The notes below the pieces were generated by a model. It saw nothing but the letters and a program-made list of their open reading frames with translations, had not been told where the DNA came from and did not search any database. The translations under genes were made by a program, and so were the position numbers. Below are positions 17,594 to 25,968 of a DNA stretch of 64,000 bases, in pieces. This DNA comes from Anaeromicropila herbilytica (GTDB taxonomy: Bacteria; Bacillota; Clostridia; Lachnospirales; Lachnospiraceae). The stretch spans positions 2,147,001-2,211,000 of the forward strand of contig NZ_AP024169.1 in NCBI RefSeq assembly GCF_016591975.1. Reading direction: 5' to 3'. Within the stretch, counting starts at the first letter, position 1. Each line of letters opens with the position of its first letter.

Positions 17594-20500
17594 ATGTCAA
17601 AGAAGGAACTATTTAATGATGGATGGAGTTTTCAGAAAACAAAGACAGATGTGGAATTAGAAAATCTAGATCAATTTAAGGATTGGAAGAGAGTAGATTT
17701 ACCGCATGATTGGTTAATCTATGATGCAAATAATTTATATGAAACAAGTAAAGGATGGTACCACAAAGAATATTACATATCTTCGATGAATGATCAAATC
17801 TACATATTACGATTTGATGGAATCTATATGGATTCGAAAGTATATATAAATGGCATTCTTGCTGGTGAGTGGAAATATGGGTATTCCACTTTTGAATTTG
17901 ATATCACAAAGTATTTACAAGACGGTAGAAATGAGATTGTAGTATCCGTAAATCATATGTCACCTAATTCACGCTGGTATTCAGGTGCTGGGATTTATCG
18001 AAATGTGTGGTTGATTAAAGTTAATCAAATCCATATTCCTAGTGATGGAGTATATTTATCTACAGAGAAATTATCTCAGGGTGTAGAAAATCAATGGAAA
18101 ATGGTTGTCGATACAGAAGTAGCTTTTAAAAATGATATACAGATCATGAAAGATAATCTAGTGATAAAACATATGATTATCGATCAAAGTAAGCAGGTAG
18201 TTATAGAATCAGAAAACAATGGAATTATAAATAATAAGGAAGATAATTGTTTTGTAAATTCTCAAATAATAAAGTTAGAGAATCCAACACTTTGGAGTCT
18301 TGATAATCCGTATTTATATACACTAAGAACAGAACTCCTATTAGAAGGTCAACTTCTTGATTGTAAAGAAGAGAGATTTGGATTCCGTACGATACGCTTT
18401 GATAGTGAGGAAGGTTTTTTCTTAAATAATAAGCGTGTGAAGATTAATGGAGTATGTATGCATCACGATTTGGGTTCGTTAGGTTCTGCAATGAATAAGG
18501 TAGCATTACATAGACAATTAAAAATGATGAAAGACATGGGGGCAAATGCAATAAGAACTTCTCATAATATGCCTGCTACTGAGTTGATGGAATTGGCGGA
18601 TGAGATGGGGATACTAATTAATTCAGAAGCTTATGATATATGGGAACGTCCTAAAACAGAATACGACAATGCAAGATTCTTTCAGGAATACTGGAGAGCT
18701 GATGTTAGATCATGGATTAAGAGAGATCGTAATCATCCAAGTGTTATTCTATGGAGTATTGGTAATGAGATTTATGATACACATGTAGACAAGAGGGGAT
18801 ATGAGATAACCAACCAATTAGTAAATGAAGTGAAGAAGTATGATGATAGAAGAAATGCATATGTCACATTTGGATCTAACTATATGCCATGGGAGAATAC
18901 TAAGAAATGTGCAGAGCTATTGGATGTTGTAGGTTATAATTATGGAGAGAAAATCTACGAGGAAGACCACATACAATATGAGAATTGGTGCATCTATGGT
19001 AGTGAAACTGCAGCGAGAGTAAGCAGTAGAGGAATATATCATTTTCCAAAAAATACACCAATTAAAACTCACGATGATTTACAATGTTCTTCCTTAGATA
19101 ATAGTAAATCAGGTCTAGGCGACAGAGATTCTCAATATTCCATCATCGCCGATCGTGATACACCTTTTAGCGCCGGACAGTTTATATGGACTGGTTTTGA
19201 TTACATTGGAGAACCTTCTCCATACTTTACCAAGAATGCCTATTTTGGTCAAGTTGACACAGCTGGATTTAAGAAAGATTCTTACTATTTATATCAATCA
19301 GAATGGACGGATTATAGAACAAATCCTATTGTACATCTTCTTCCATACTGGGATTTTAATGAGGGACAATTAATTGATGTTATGACATACTCTAATGCAC
19401 CGAAGACAGAATTGTTCTTGAATAATCAATCTATTGGTGTTGTTGAAGTTGATCATAAGAATGGTCAGAAGTTAAATGGAGAGTGGCAGATACCATATCA
19501 GAAAGGAACGTTAACTGCGGTTGCCTATGATGAGAATGATAATGTTATTGCAACGGATTCTGTGACTTCCTTCGGTGATGGAGTGAAAATTGTAACGAAA
19601 TATGATCAATGCGAGTTAATTGCTAATGGGCAGGATTTAATCTTCTTAGAAATTACCACTGTTGATGAACAGGATGTCTTTGTTGCAAACGCAAGGAGTC
19701 GAATGGACGTTAGTGTAAGTGGAGCTGGAAGACTAGTTGGTCTTGACAATGGAGATAGTACGGATTACGACTCTTATAAAGGAACAAGTCGAAAGTTATT
19801 CAGTGGAAAATTATTAGCGATTATCGCAGCAAAATTAGAGCCAGGAGACATTACAGTTACAATATCTTCAAAAGGATTCGAAACAGTTGTAGAAACACTG
19901 AAAGCATTACCTATATTGCCATTAGAAGAAGACTTCGATAATAGATCTATGATTGGTGTCTCTGCAATCATGGAAAATATAGAGTCTGAGAAAAATGAAG
20001 AGATTCCAGTGCGTAAGATAGAATTAATATGTAAGGACAGTAGATTGTTAACAAAAGATAATCTAAATGCATCACTGCAAGCAAAGATTTATCCCGAGAA
20101 TGCGTCATATCAAGAACTAACTTGGTCAGTAATTACCAATAGTGGAATAGTAACGAATATTGCAACAGTTGAGGATTATAACTTTGAAGCAGTTGTAAAA
20201 GCAATTGGTGATGGCGAGTTCAGGCTTCGTTGCTCCTGTAATAATGGGAAAGAATCCCCAGAGGTAATATCGGAGCTAGAATTTAAGGTGGAGGGGCTTG
20301 GTGAGGCAACCATCAATCCTTATGAATTTGTATCGGGTAGTTTCTATAATAAAAGTAATATGGTGCTAAATGAAGTCATATCGGGTGGTGTATCAGCAGA
20401 TAAAGATCCTACTTATATTGGATTTCGTGGAGTGGACTTTAAAGAAGTTGGATCTGACGAGATTACAATTCCTATGATTCATTGGTTCCATAATGAAAGC

Positions 20501-21076
20501 TTGCCTGTTGAGGTATGGGAAGGTATGCCGAATGAAGAAGGCGCTGAATGCCTATTCGAAGGCATGTACCAAGCTGATTTTGTATGGCAGACTTATATTC
20601 CAAATACATTCAAACTAAAAAGAAGAATTACTGGATTGAAAACTATCTGTATAGTTGTAAAAGCAAAGGGTGTAGATGTATCCGTCAAAGGTTTTGAATT
20701 TAAAGAATATAATAAAGCTTATGAAACATTAAATGCAGTCTCTAATAATAGAATCTATGGTGATTTCTTCAAGATTGGGGAAAATACGATTGAGAGAATT
20801 GGTAACAATGTATCAATAGAATTTGATTCCATGAATTTTATTGATGGTGTGAGGAAACTAGTGGTATGTGGAAGAACACATAATAGTCAGGATTCTATTC
20901 ATGTTATTTTTAGTAGTGAAGAGGGAGAAAGTAATCAAATTATAGAATTTAATTATTCTGAGGAGTATATTACAAAAGAATTCTTATTTGATAATAGTAA
21001 AGGATTGTATAAAGTGAAATTTGTATTTTTACCAGGTTGTAAATTTGATTTCAAATGGTTCCAATTTCAAGCCTAA
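17594..21076 (+). CDS. Glycoside hydrolase family 2 (beta-galactosidase-like), multidomain
   Basis: 1160 residues without a signal peptide, hence probably intracellular. Order: sugar-binding jelly roll (about 1-180), Ig-like domain, TIM barrel with acid/base Glu in ILWSIGNEIYDTH (about 391) and nucleophile Glu in IYGSETAAR (about 471), a DUF4982-like and Ig-like region (about 590-780), then two C-terminal beta-sandwich modules that may be CBM6-like. GH2 members with this tail act on beta-galactosides or related plant oligosaccharides; the substrate is not determinable. The frame could start at GTG 17582, but ATG 17594 has AGTGAG at a sensible distance. It is followed by its own spacer and a separate promoter. 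Confidence 0.88.
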   Translation: MSKKELFNDGWSFQKTKTDVELENLDQFKDWKRVDLPHDWLIYDANNLYETSKGWYHKEYYISSMNDQIYILRFDGIYMDSKVYINGILAGEWKYGYSTFEFDITKYLQDGRNEIVVSVNHMSPNSRWYSGAGIYRNVWLIKVNQIHIPSDGVYLSTEKLSQGVENQWKMVVDTEVAFKNDIQIMKDNLVIKHMIIDQSKQVVIESENNGIINNKEDNCFVNSQIIKLENPTLWSLDNPYLYTLRTELLLEGQLLDCKEERFGFRTIRFDSEEGFFLNNKRVKINGVCMHHDLGSLGSAMNKVALHRQLKMMKDMGANAIRTSHNMPATELMELADEMGILINSEAYDIWERPKTEYDNARFFQEYWRADVRSWIKRDRNHPSVILWSIGNEIYDTHVDKRGYEITNQLVNEVKKYDDRRNAYVTFGSNYMPWENTKKCAELLDVVGYNYGEKIYEEDHIQYENWCIYGSETAARVSSRGIYHFPKNTPIKTHDDLQCSSLDNSKSGLGDRDSQYSIIADRDTPFSAGQFIWTGFDYIGEPSPYFTKNAYFGQVDTAGFKKDSYYLYQSEWTDYRTNPIVHLLPYWDFNEGQLIDVMTYSNAPKTELFLNNQSIGVVEVDHKNGQKLNGEWQIPYQKGTLTAVAYDENDNVIATDSVTSFGDGVKIVTKYDQCELIANGQDLIFLEITTVDEQDVFVANARSRMDVSVSGAGRLVGLDNGDSTDYDSYKGTSRKLFSGKLLAIIAAKLEPGDITVTISSKGFETVVETLKALPILPLEEDFDNRSMIGVSAIMENIESEKNEEIPVRKIELICKDSRLLTKDNLNASLQAKIYPENASYQELTWSVITNSGIVTNIATVEDYNFEAVVKAIGDGEFRLRCSCNNGKESPEVISELEFKVEGLGEATINPYEFVSGSFYNKSNMVLNEVISGGVSADKDPTYIGFRGVDFKEVGSDEITIPMIHWFHNESLPVEVWEGMPNEEGAECLFEGMYQADFVWQTYIPNTFKLKRRITGLKTICIVVKAKGVDVSVKGFEFKEYNKAYETLNAVSNNRIYGDFFKIGENTIERIGNNVSIEFDSMNFIDGVRKLVVCGRTHNSQDSIHVIFSSEEGESNQIIEFNYSEEYITKEFLFDNSKGLYKVKFVFLPGCKFDFKWFQFQA

Positions 21077-21096
21077 AATTGGTGGTAGCGTATACT

Positions 21097-21126
21097 TTGA
21101 CATTAGTGTTCTAGTGAAGGGATAAT
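21097..21126 (+). promoter_or_regulatory. Candidate promoter for the PPK2 gene
   Basis: TTGACA (21097-21102), 18-nt spacer, GATAAT (21121-21126), about 95 nt before the start. Confidence 0.55.
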
Positions 21127-21221
21127 AAGATATTTAAAGCATGATGATGGATTAATTTCATTATATATGTAAATGATATATTGTGAAATATATAGAAGAA
21201 TATAATGAGATGAGGCCGATT

Positions 21222-22730
21222 ATGCTAGAAAAAATTGATCTAAATAAATCAATTGATCATAAGGAATATACAGATAAATTAGAGACATTATCAAAACAGT
21301 TATCGGTATTGCAAAGAGAGTGTCTGAGTAGACAGATACCTATTATGGTTGTGTTCGAAGGATGGGGTGCATCTGGTAAAGGTGATTTAATAAACAATCT
21401 AATTCATTCATTGGATCCTAGGGGATTTAAAGTATTTTCTATAGATATAGAAACAGAGGAAGATAAAAAAAGACCTTATCTATGCCGTTTTTGGAATAAG
21501 ATACCTGCAAAGGGACAGATAGCGATTTTTGATCGAAGTTGGTATCGTAGAATATTATCTGATAGAATGGATGGCATTTCAGACAAAAAGAAAGTGCAAA
21601 ATGCATATGATGAAATATTGAATTTTGAAGATATGTTAATTAAAGATGGAATGTTAATTATTAAATTCTTTCTTCATATCTCAAAGCATGAGCAAAAAAA
21701 GAGACTTCATAAACTAGAAGAGCATAAAGAAACGGCATGGCGTGTAACAAAAGCGGACTGGAAACATAATAAAAACTATGAAGAATATTTAGCTATCAAC
21801 AATGAGATGCTTGAAAAGACAGATATGGCAGAAGCACCATGGAGCATAGTCGAAGCTACAGACTTACAATATGCTGAAATAAAGGTATTATCAACCGTTG
21901 TTGAGCGAATGGAAACAGAACTAACAAAGGATGTTGTAGCTTCAAGGAAAGTGGATAATTATCATAGGAAACTTGGATGGATACCAAGTGAAGAGCTTTT
22001 TCATAATAGTACTTTAGACTCTGTAGATTTATCGTTATCGATAGAAAAAGAAGAATATAGAAATAAATTAGAAGTTCTTCAAGAAAAAATAGCGATTCTA
22101 CAAAATAAAGTATATCTATTACAAATTCCTATTGTAATCGTTTTTGAAGGATGGGATGCAGCTGGAAAAGGAGGAACGATTAAACGACTTACCGAATGTC
22201 TCGACCCAAGGGGGTATGAAGTGATTCCAATTGCAGCACCTAATGATATAGAAAAAGAGCATCACTATATGTGGAGATTTTATAATAAACTACCGAAAGC
22301 TTCTCAAATTGCCATATATGATCGAAGCTGGTATGGAAGAGTATTAGTTGAACGAGTGGAGGAACTTATACGTGACGAGGAATGGAAGAGAGCTTATAGT
22401 GAAATAAATCAATTAGAAAAGCAATTAACGAATGCTGGTACAATTGTAATGAAATTCTGGCTTCACATTGATAAAGAAGAACAAGGAAAACGGTTCAAAG
22501 AAAGACAAGAAAATCCTGAAAAACAATGGAAGATTACAGAGGAAGATTGGCGAAATAGAGCAAAGTGGGATGAATATGAAAAGGCGGTAGATGAAATGCT
22601 TATTAGAACATCTACTACCTATGCTCCCTGGACTATAGTAGAAGCAAATTCTAAGAATTATGCGAGGATTAAGCTCTTAGAAACTGTAATGAACGTTATT
22701 GAAAAATATATAGAGAATTTAAAAAAATAA
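21222..22730 (+). CDS. Tandem-domain polyphosphate kinase 2 family, polyphosphate:AMP phosphotransferase-like
   Basis: 502 residues made of two PPK2 domains. Each has a Walker A (VFEGWGASGKGD near residue 43; VFEGWDAAGKGG near 306), an LDPRG motif and a Walker B region (AIFDRSWYRRIL; AIYDRSWYGRVL). Two-domain PPK2 enzymes described so far phosphorylate AMP to ADP with polyphosphate, with the C-terminal half catalytic. Here the first half is less canonical (GASGKGD, YRRI). The frame opens at GTG 21183, but ATG 21222 has GAGG 6 nt upstream and MLEKIDLNKSIDHKEY matches how relatives begin. Monocistronic, with a strong terminator. Confidence 0.9.
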   Translation: MLEKIDLNKSIDHKEYTDKLETLSKQLSVLQRECLSRQIPIMVVFEGWGASGKGDLINNLIHSLDPRGFKVFSIDIETEEDKKRPYLCRFWNKIPAKGQIAIFDRSWYRRILSDRMDGISDKKKVQNAYDEILNFEDMLIKDGMLIIKFFLHISKHEQKKRLHKLEEHKETAWRVTKADWKHNKNYEEYLAINNEMLEKTDMAEAPWSIVEATDLQYAEIKVLSTVVERMETELTKDVVASRKVDNYHRKLGWIPSEELFHNSTLDSVDLSLSIEKEEYRNKLEVLQEKIAILQNKVYLLQIPIVIVFEGWDAAGKGGTIKRLTECLDPRGYEVIPIAAPNDIEKEHHYMWRFYNKLPKASQIAIYDRSWYGRVLVERVEELIRDEEWKRAYSEINQLEKQLTNAGTIVMKFWLHIDKEEQGKRFKERQENPEKQWKITEEDWRNRAKWDEYEKAVDEMLIRTSTTYAPWTIVEANSKNYARIKLLETVMNVIEKYIENLKK

Positions 22731-22732
22731 AG

Positions 22733-22771
22733 AAAAGGTTGCCATATTGGATAAATTGGCAACCTTTTTTT
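22733..22771. terminator. Bidirectional terminator between PPK2 and cyclophilin genes
   Basis: Stem AAAAGGTTGCCA / TGGCAACCTTTT with a 12-nt loop, T-run on the plus strand and T-rich sequence on the minus strand. Confidence 0.9.
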
Positions 22772-22818
22772 AAAACTATACTTAATCAATTGAATAGAAT
22801 ATATTCGTTATTTAATTA

Positions 22819-23343
22819 TTAGCATTTCTCAGGTTCATCATATTCAACACCGAAAGTATCTACAGTTACTTTTTTCATAACTTGTTTTGTTGCTGGACGG
22901 TCTGAATAATCTGTCTTAGTTTCTGCAATCTTATTTACAACATCCATTCCTTCGGTAACTTGGCCAAATGCAGCGTAAGAACCGTCAAGGTGAGGAGAAT
23001 TCTTATGCATAATAAAGAATTGAGAACCTGCTGAGTTAGGCATTTGAGAACGCGCCATTGAGATTACTCCAGGAGTATGTTTTAATTGATTGTCAAATCC
23101 GTTTAATTTGAATTCACCTTTAATTGAATATCCAGGACCTCCCATACCACTTCCTTCTGGACATCCGCCTTGAAGCATGAAACCATTAATTACGCGGTGG
23201 AAGATAAGACCATCATAATAACCCTTTTTTACTAAAGAGATAAAGTTTTTTACTGTGTTAGGTGCTATATCAGGATAAAGTTCAACTTTAATAATTTCTC
23301 CTGATTCCATTTCGATTGTAACGATAGGATTTGTATTTGCCAT
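22819..23343 (-). CDS. Peptidyl-prolyl cis-trans isomerase, cyclophilin type
   Basis: 174 residues, cytoplasmic (no signal peptide). Cyclophilin motifs are present: FHRVINGFMLQGG (catalytic Arg), GVISMARSQMPNSAGSQFFIM and YAAFGQVTEGMDVV. Bacterial cyclophilins catalyse prolyl isomerisation during protein folding. Length fits the PpiB type. GAAAGGA lies 9 nt upstream of the start. The leader carries an 18-bp perfect palindrome. Confidence 0.95.
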   Translation of the reverse strand: MANTNPIVTIEMESGEIIKVELYPDIAPNTVKNFISLVKKGYYDGLIFHRVINGFMLQGGCPEGSGMGGPGYSIKGEFKLNGFDNQLKHTPGVISMARSQMPNSAGSQFFIMHKNSPHLDGSYAAFGQVTEGMDVVNKIAETKTDYSDRPATKQVMKKVTVDTFGVEYDEPEKC

Positions 23344-23382
23344 TTTAATATTCCTTTCTAAAACTTAATTAATTACCCAAAG

Positions 23383-23400
23383 GCTACCATATATGGTAGC
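23383..23400. promoter_or_regulatory. 18-bp perfect palindrome in the cyclophilin leader
   Basis: GCTACCATATATGGTAGC is self-complementary and lies between a possible promoter (TTTACA-17-TAATAT on the minus strand) and the cyclophilin start; it could be a repressor site or an RNA hairpin. Confidence 0.45.
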
Positions 23401-23482
23401 AAATTTGTACTATAATATATTAGCTAATATTTATTTCTTTGTAAACACTTTTATTCCCACAACTGCACTTTTGCTTTATAAA

Positions 23483-23517
23483 AACCCTCTAAATGAAGAT
23501 GATTCATCTAGAGGGTT
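23483..23517 (-). terminator. Terminator of the DUF1540 gene
   Basis: Stem AACCCTCTA / TAGAGGGTT; on the minus strand it is followed by TTTTATAAAG, about 20 nt after the DUF1540 stop. Confidence 0.75.
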
Positions 23518-23538
23518 GCATAATTCTAATTTTAAATA

Positions 23539-23709
23539 TCAGGTAAAGCTTTCTTTTCTTTGAAATGAATTACAGTCAGTACCTTGTACGTCACTTGTAA
23601 CTTGATCATGTTTACCTACTTGAATTTGTTCTAATGTACAATACTTATCTTGATTTGCATTGTATCTACATTCGGTAACATTACATTTTATACTTGGATT
23701 CTTGTCCAT
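23539..23709 (-). CDS. DUF1540 small cysteine protein
   Basis: 56 residues: CNVTECRYN, then YCTLEQIQVG and TDCNSF. The four-cysteine pattern (CxxxxC, C, C) and the phrase CTLEQIQVG are typical of DUF1540, a small putative metal-binding family common in spore-forming Clostridia, function unknown. GGAGGCG sits 5-6 nt before ATG 23709. It is a single-gene unit with a terminator. Confidence 0.88.
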   Translation of the reverse strand: MDKNPSIKCNVTECRYNANQDKYCTLEQIQVGKHDQVTSDVQGTDCNSFQRKESFT

Positions 23710-23829
23710 AAAATCGCCTCCATTAAATTAATTTTCAATTACTTTTTTATTATGATTTAAACCATAGATAAATATTCATAAGATTATGAAAACTATTAAA
23801 GAAGGCGAAAAGGTTTTAATTTAATCGAA

Positions 23830-24036
23830 TTAAGCTTTTGTTGCTAAATAATTGTTTAATTCTTCAACTAATTCATTAGGATCCATTCCATGAACTGCAC
23901 AAGCATCTTCTAATGATTCCATTTGAGAAGATGGGCATCCAAGGCAGTGCATTCCTGAATTTAATAAGATTGGAACAACACCTTGATCAATTTTTAAGAT
24001 TTTACCAATTACCATTTCCTTTGTTACTTGAGCCAT
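23830..24036 (-). CDS. DUF1858 domain protein
   Basis: 68 residues: MAQVTKEMVIGKILKIDQGVVPILLNSGMHCLGCPSS and a helical tail. The CLGC pair after GMHC matches DUF1858, a small helical domain thought to be a redox or Fe-S accessory unit. AAAGGAGA lies 7 nt before ATG 24036; the longer frame to 24135 would read through this RBS and is not used. The promoter region carries a Crp/Fnr-type inverted repeat nearly identical, and identically spaced, to the one in front of hcp, so a nitrosative or redox stress role together with Hcp is likely but inferred. Confidence 0.85.
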   Translation of the reverse strand: MAQVTKEMVIGKILKIDQGVVPILLNSGMHCLGCPSSQMESLEDACAVHGMDPNELVEELNNYLATKA

Positions 24037-24116
24037 AATTAGTTCTCCTTTCATGATAGATATTCTTGATATTAAAATATCATGATATTTTGTAAAACTT
24101 GATACAAAGATACCAT

Positions 24117-24166
24117 TTTTTAGATTATAACACATTGGAAAATAAAATGTTGTAGCTACAGATACA
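24117..24166 (-). promoter_or_regulatory. Crp/Fnr-type operator and promoter of the DUF1858 gene
   Basis: TGTAGCTACAGATACA at 24151-24166 is a 7-2-7 inverted repeat with one mismatch. On the minus strand 21 nt separate it from TATAAT (24129-24124), placing its centre near -41.5. Confidence 0.7.
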
Positions 24167-24287
24167 AAAGGTTAAAATATTCGTATGCTTTGACATGATT
24201 TTTATTGACCTAGTTATATTCTTTTGTAATAGAAAGCCGATTCAAACATAAACTATTAGTAGATTTTAAATAAAGGTAAGATAAGGA

Positions 24288-25565
24288 ATGAATCGATTTG
24301 AAAAAATAAAAAATGCTGTAATGTGTGAGCTGATTTTAGTATTATCTATATTAATCATTTTTACATATCAAAATATTGGAAATGATTCTCAAAGTAATTC
24401 CAAACATAGTTCTAAGGAAAAGAAAGTTGAAACCATGGCTGTACAAATAAATTCGAAACAAAATACAAATGATATTGAAGATAATGATGAAACAACAGAT
24501 TTATTAACTGTGGAGCTAAATCAGATTTTAAAAAATAAATCACTGAAAGAAAGTGGAGAAGCGAATAACCAGAACAAATCGGATTCTGAGGATGATAAAG
24601 ATAAGAAAGAAGAAAAATCATATATAAAATGGGTAGAATTCAATGTGAATTGTGCGGCATTAGAAGATGCCTATAATTATGACGTTCAATCTGTAATAAA
24701 TAACGAAGACGTAAGACTTAATTGGATTGAATTATTAGCATACTTAGGAGCGAGGAATGGTGGTAATTTCTCAAAATATAAGAAAAAAGATATGGAAACA
24801 CTCGTTGATAAATTAAAAAGTAAGGAAGTTGATATGAGTAGTTTAACGAAAGATATGAAATATTATAATTATTATTACGAGGCATATTCAGCAGTTCTTA
24901 GTGGGCTGGTAGGTGAGTATGAAGTTGAGACTACTGATGAAAATAATGCAGAGCAAAAACTGTGGGTAAAAAAATATGGTTTAAAAGCCTTTTCACCAAT
25001 TGCAAAATTTTATGATTACAATGATTATGATGATTTTGGAGTTTCTAGATCTTATGGATATAAAAGAAATCATTTAGGGCATGACATGATGGGGCAAGTT
25101 GGAACACCAATTGTTGCAGTTGAATCAGGTTATGTAGAAGCCCTAGGATGGAATCAGTACGGTGGTTGGAGGATAGGAATACGAAGCTTTGATAAAAAGA
25201 GATATTATTACTATGCTCACTTAAGAAAGAATTTCCCTTATAATAAATCACTAACTGTTGGAAGTGTTGTTCAAGCAGGAGATGTTATTGGATATTTGGG
25301 TAGAACTGGTTATAGTAGAAAAGAGAATACCAATAACATTGATACATCGCATCTTCATTTTGGTCTGCAATTAATATTTGATGAGTCACAAAAAGAAGGA
25401 ATTAATGAAATATGGGTTGATTGCTATAGCTTAACTAAATTTCTATATCGAAATCGATGTGAGACGAAAAAGGATTTAGAGACAAAAGAGTATTTTAGAG
25501 TATATCAGTTTAAGGATCCAGCTGCGGAAAAATATTTGGAGCAAATTAAGAATGCTAATAACTAA
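24288..25565 (+). CDS. M23 family (LytM-type) metallopeptidase, membrane-anchored
   Basis: 425 residues: one N-terminal membrane anchor (about 10-30), a Ser/Asn/Lys/Glu-rich linker (to about 115), a helical middle, then the peptidase domain. Zinc ligands are in HLGHDMMG, the YYAHLRK strand and the final HLHFGLQ. The family cleaves peptide crosslinks of peptidoglycan; here it would face the outside as an anchored cell-wall hydrolase. The linker is unusually acidic and polar. Upstream lies the DUF1858 promoter on the opposite strand. Confidence 0.88.
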   Translation: MNRFEKIKNAVMCELILVLSILIIFTYQNIGNDSQSNSKHSSKEKKVETMAVQINSKQNTNDIEDNDETTDLLTVELNQILKNKSLKESGEANNQNKSDSEDDKDKKEEKSYIKWVEFNVNCAALEDAYNYDVQSVINNEDVRLNWIELLAYLGARNGGNFSKYKKKDMETLVDKLKSKEVDMSSLTKDMKYYNYYYEAYSAVLSGLVGEYEVETTDENNAEQKLWVKKYGLKAFSPIAKFYDYNDYDDFGVSRSYGYKRNHLGHDMMGQVGTPIVAVESGYVEALGWNQYGGWRIGIRSFDKKRYYYYAHLRKNFPYNKSLTVGSVVQAGDVIGYLGRTGYSRKENTNNIDTSHLHFGLQLIFDESQKEGINEIWVDCYSLTKFLYRNRCETKKDLETKEYFRVYQFKDPAAEKYLEQIKNANN

Positions 25566-25584
25566 CTTGATACTAATTCATATA

Positions 25585-25619
25585 TGGTGATGTAGTGAAA
25601 ATACTACATCACCATTTTT
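25585..25619 (+). terminator. Terminator after the M23 peptidase gene
   Basis: Perfect 12-bp stem TGGTGATGTAGT / ACTACATCACCA, 6-nt loop, five T residues. Confidence 0.9.
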
Positions 25620-25712
25620 GATTAAATTCAACAAAAAAAGTAATTCGTTATATTAATAACATAGTCATTTTAATAACGATATAAAAAGTTTATTTAATGA
25701 ATAAATAAAAGA

Positions 25713-25741
25713 TTGACAATAAATGGAAGTTATGTTAACAT
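25713..25741 (+). promoter_or_regulatory. Promoter of the GH48 cellulase
   Basis: Perfect TTGACA (25713-25718), 17-nt spacer, TAACAT (25736-25741). It leaves a leader of about 220 nt. Confidence 0.65.
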
Positions 25742-25806
25742 AATATTGTGAAATAAATACAAACAGTGCGGTTTACATCTAGTAATCATATTATGAGGCA
25801 TAAGTC

Positions 25807-25849
25807 AAAGAGTTACGATATAGGGGAGACTATCAGTTAACTCTTTTTT
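25807..25849 (+). terminator. Terminator-like hairpin inside the GH48 leader
   Basis: AAAGAGTT pairs with AACTCTTT, with an inner GATA / TATC pair, and the stem runs into six T residues. It lies between the promoter and the gene, so it may attenuate transcription. The rest of the leader (25861-25965) holds a second stem CAATTCAG / CTGAATTG and an unused AAAGGAGG. Confidence 0.6.
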
Positions 25850-25968
25850 CAATTGGGAAACAATTCAGTAGAAGGTATAAGAAAGGAGGACACGCTTGGG
25901 GTGATACGGGCTGAATTGAGGGATTGAAGAAAAGGCTAATTGTTAGATAATAAAGGGAGGTTATTAGT

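Noticed and set aside
25861..25965. Known riboswitch class in the GH48 leader
   Set aside because: I looked for familiar conserved cores and found none; only a terminator-like stem, a second stem and an unused SD are visible.
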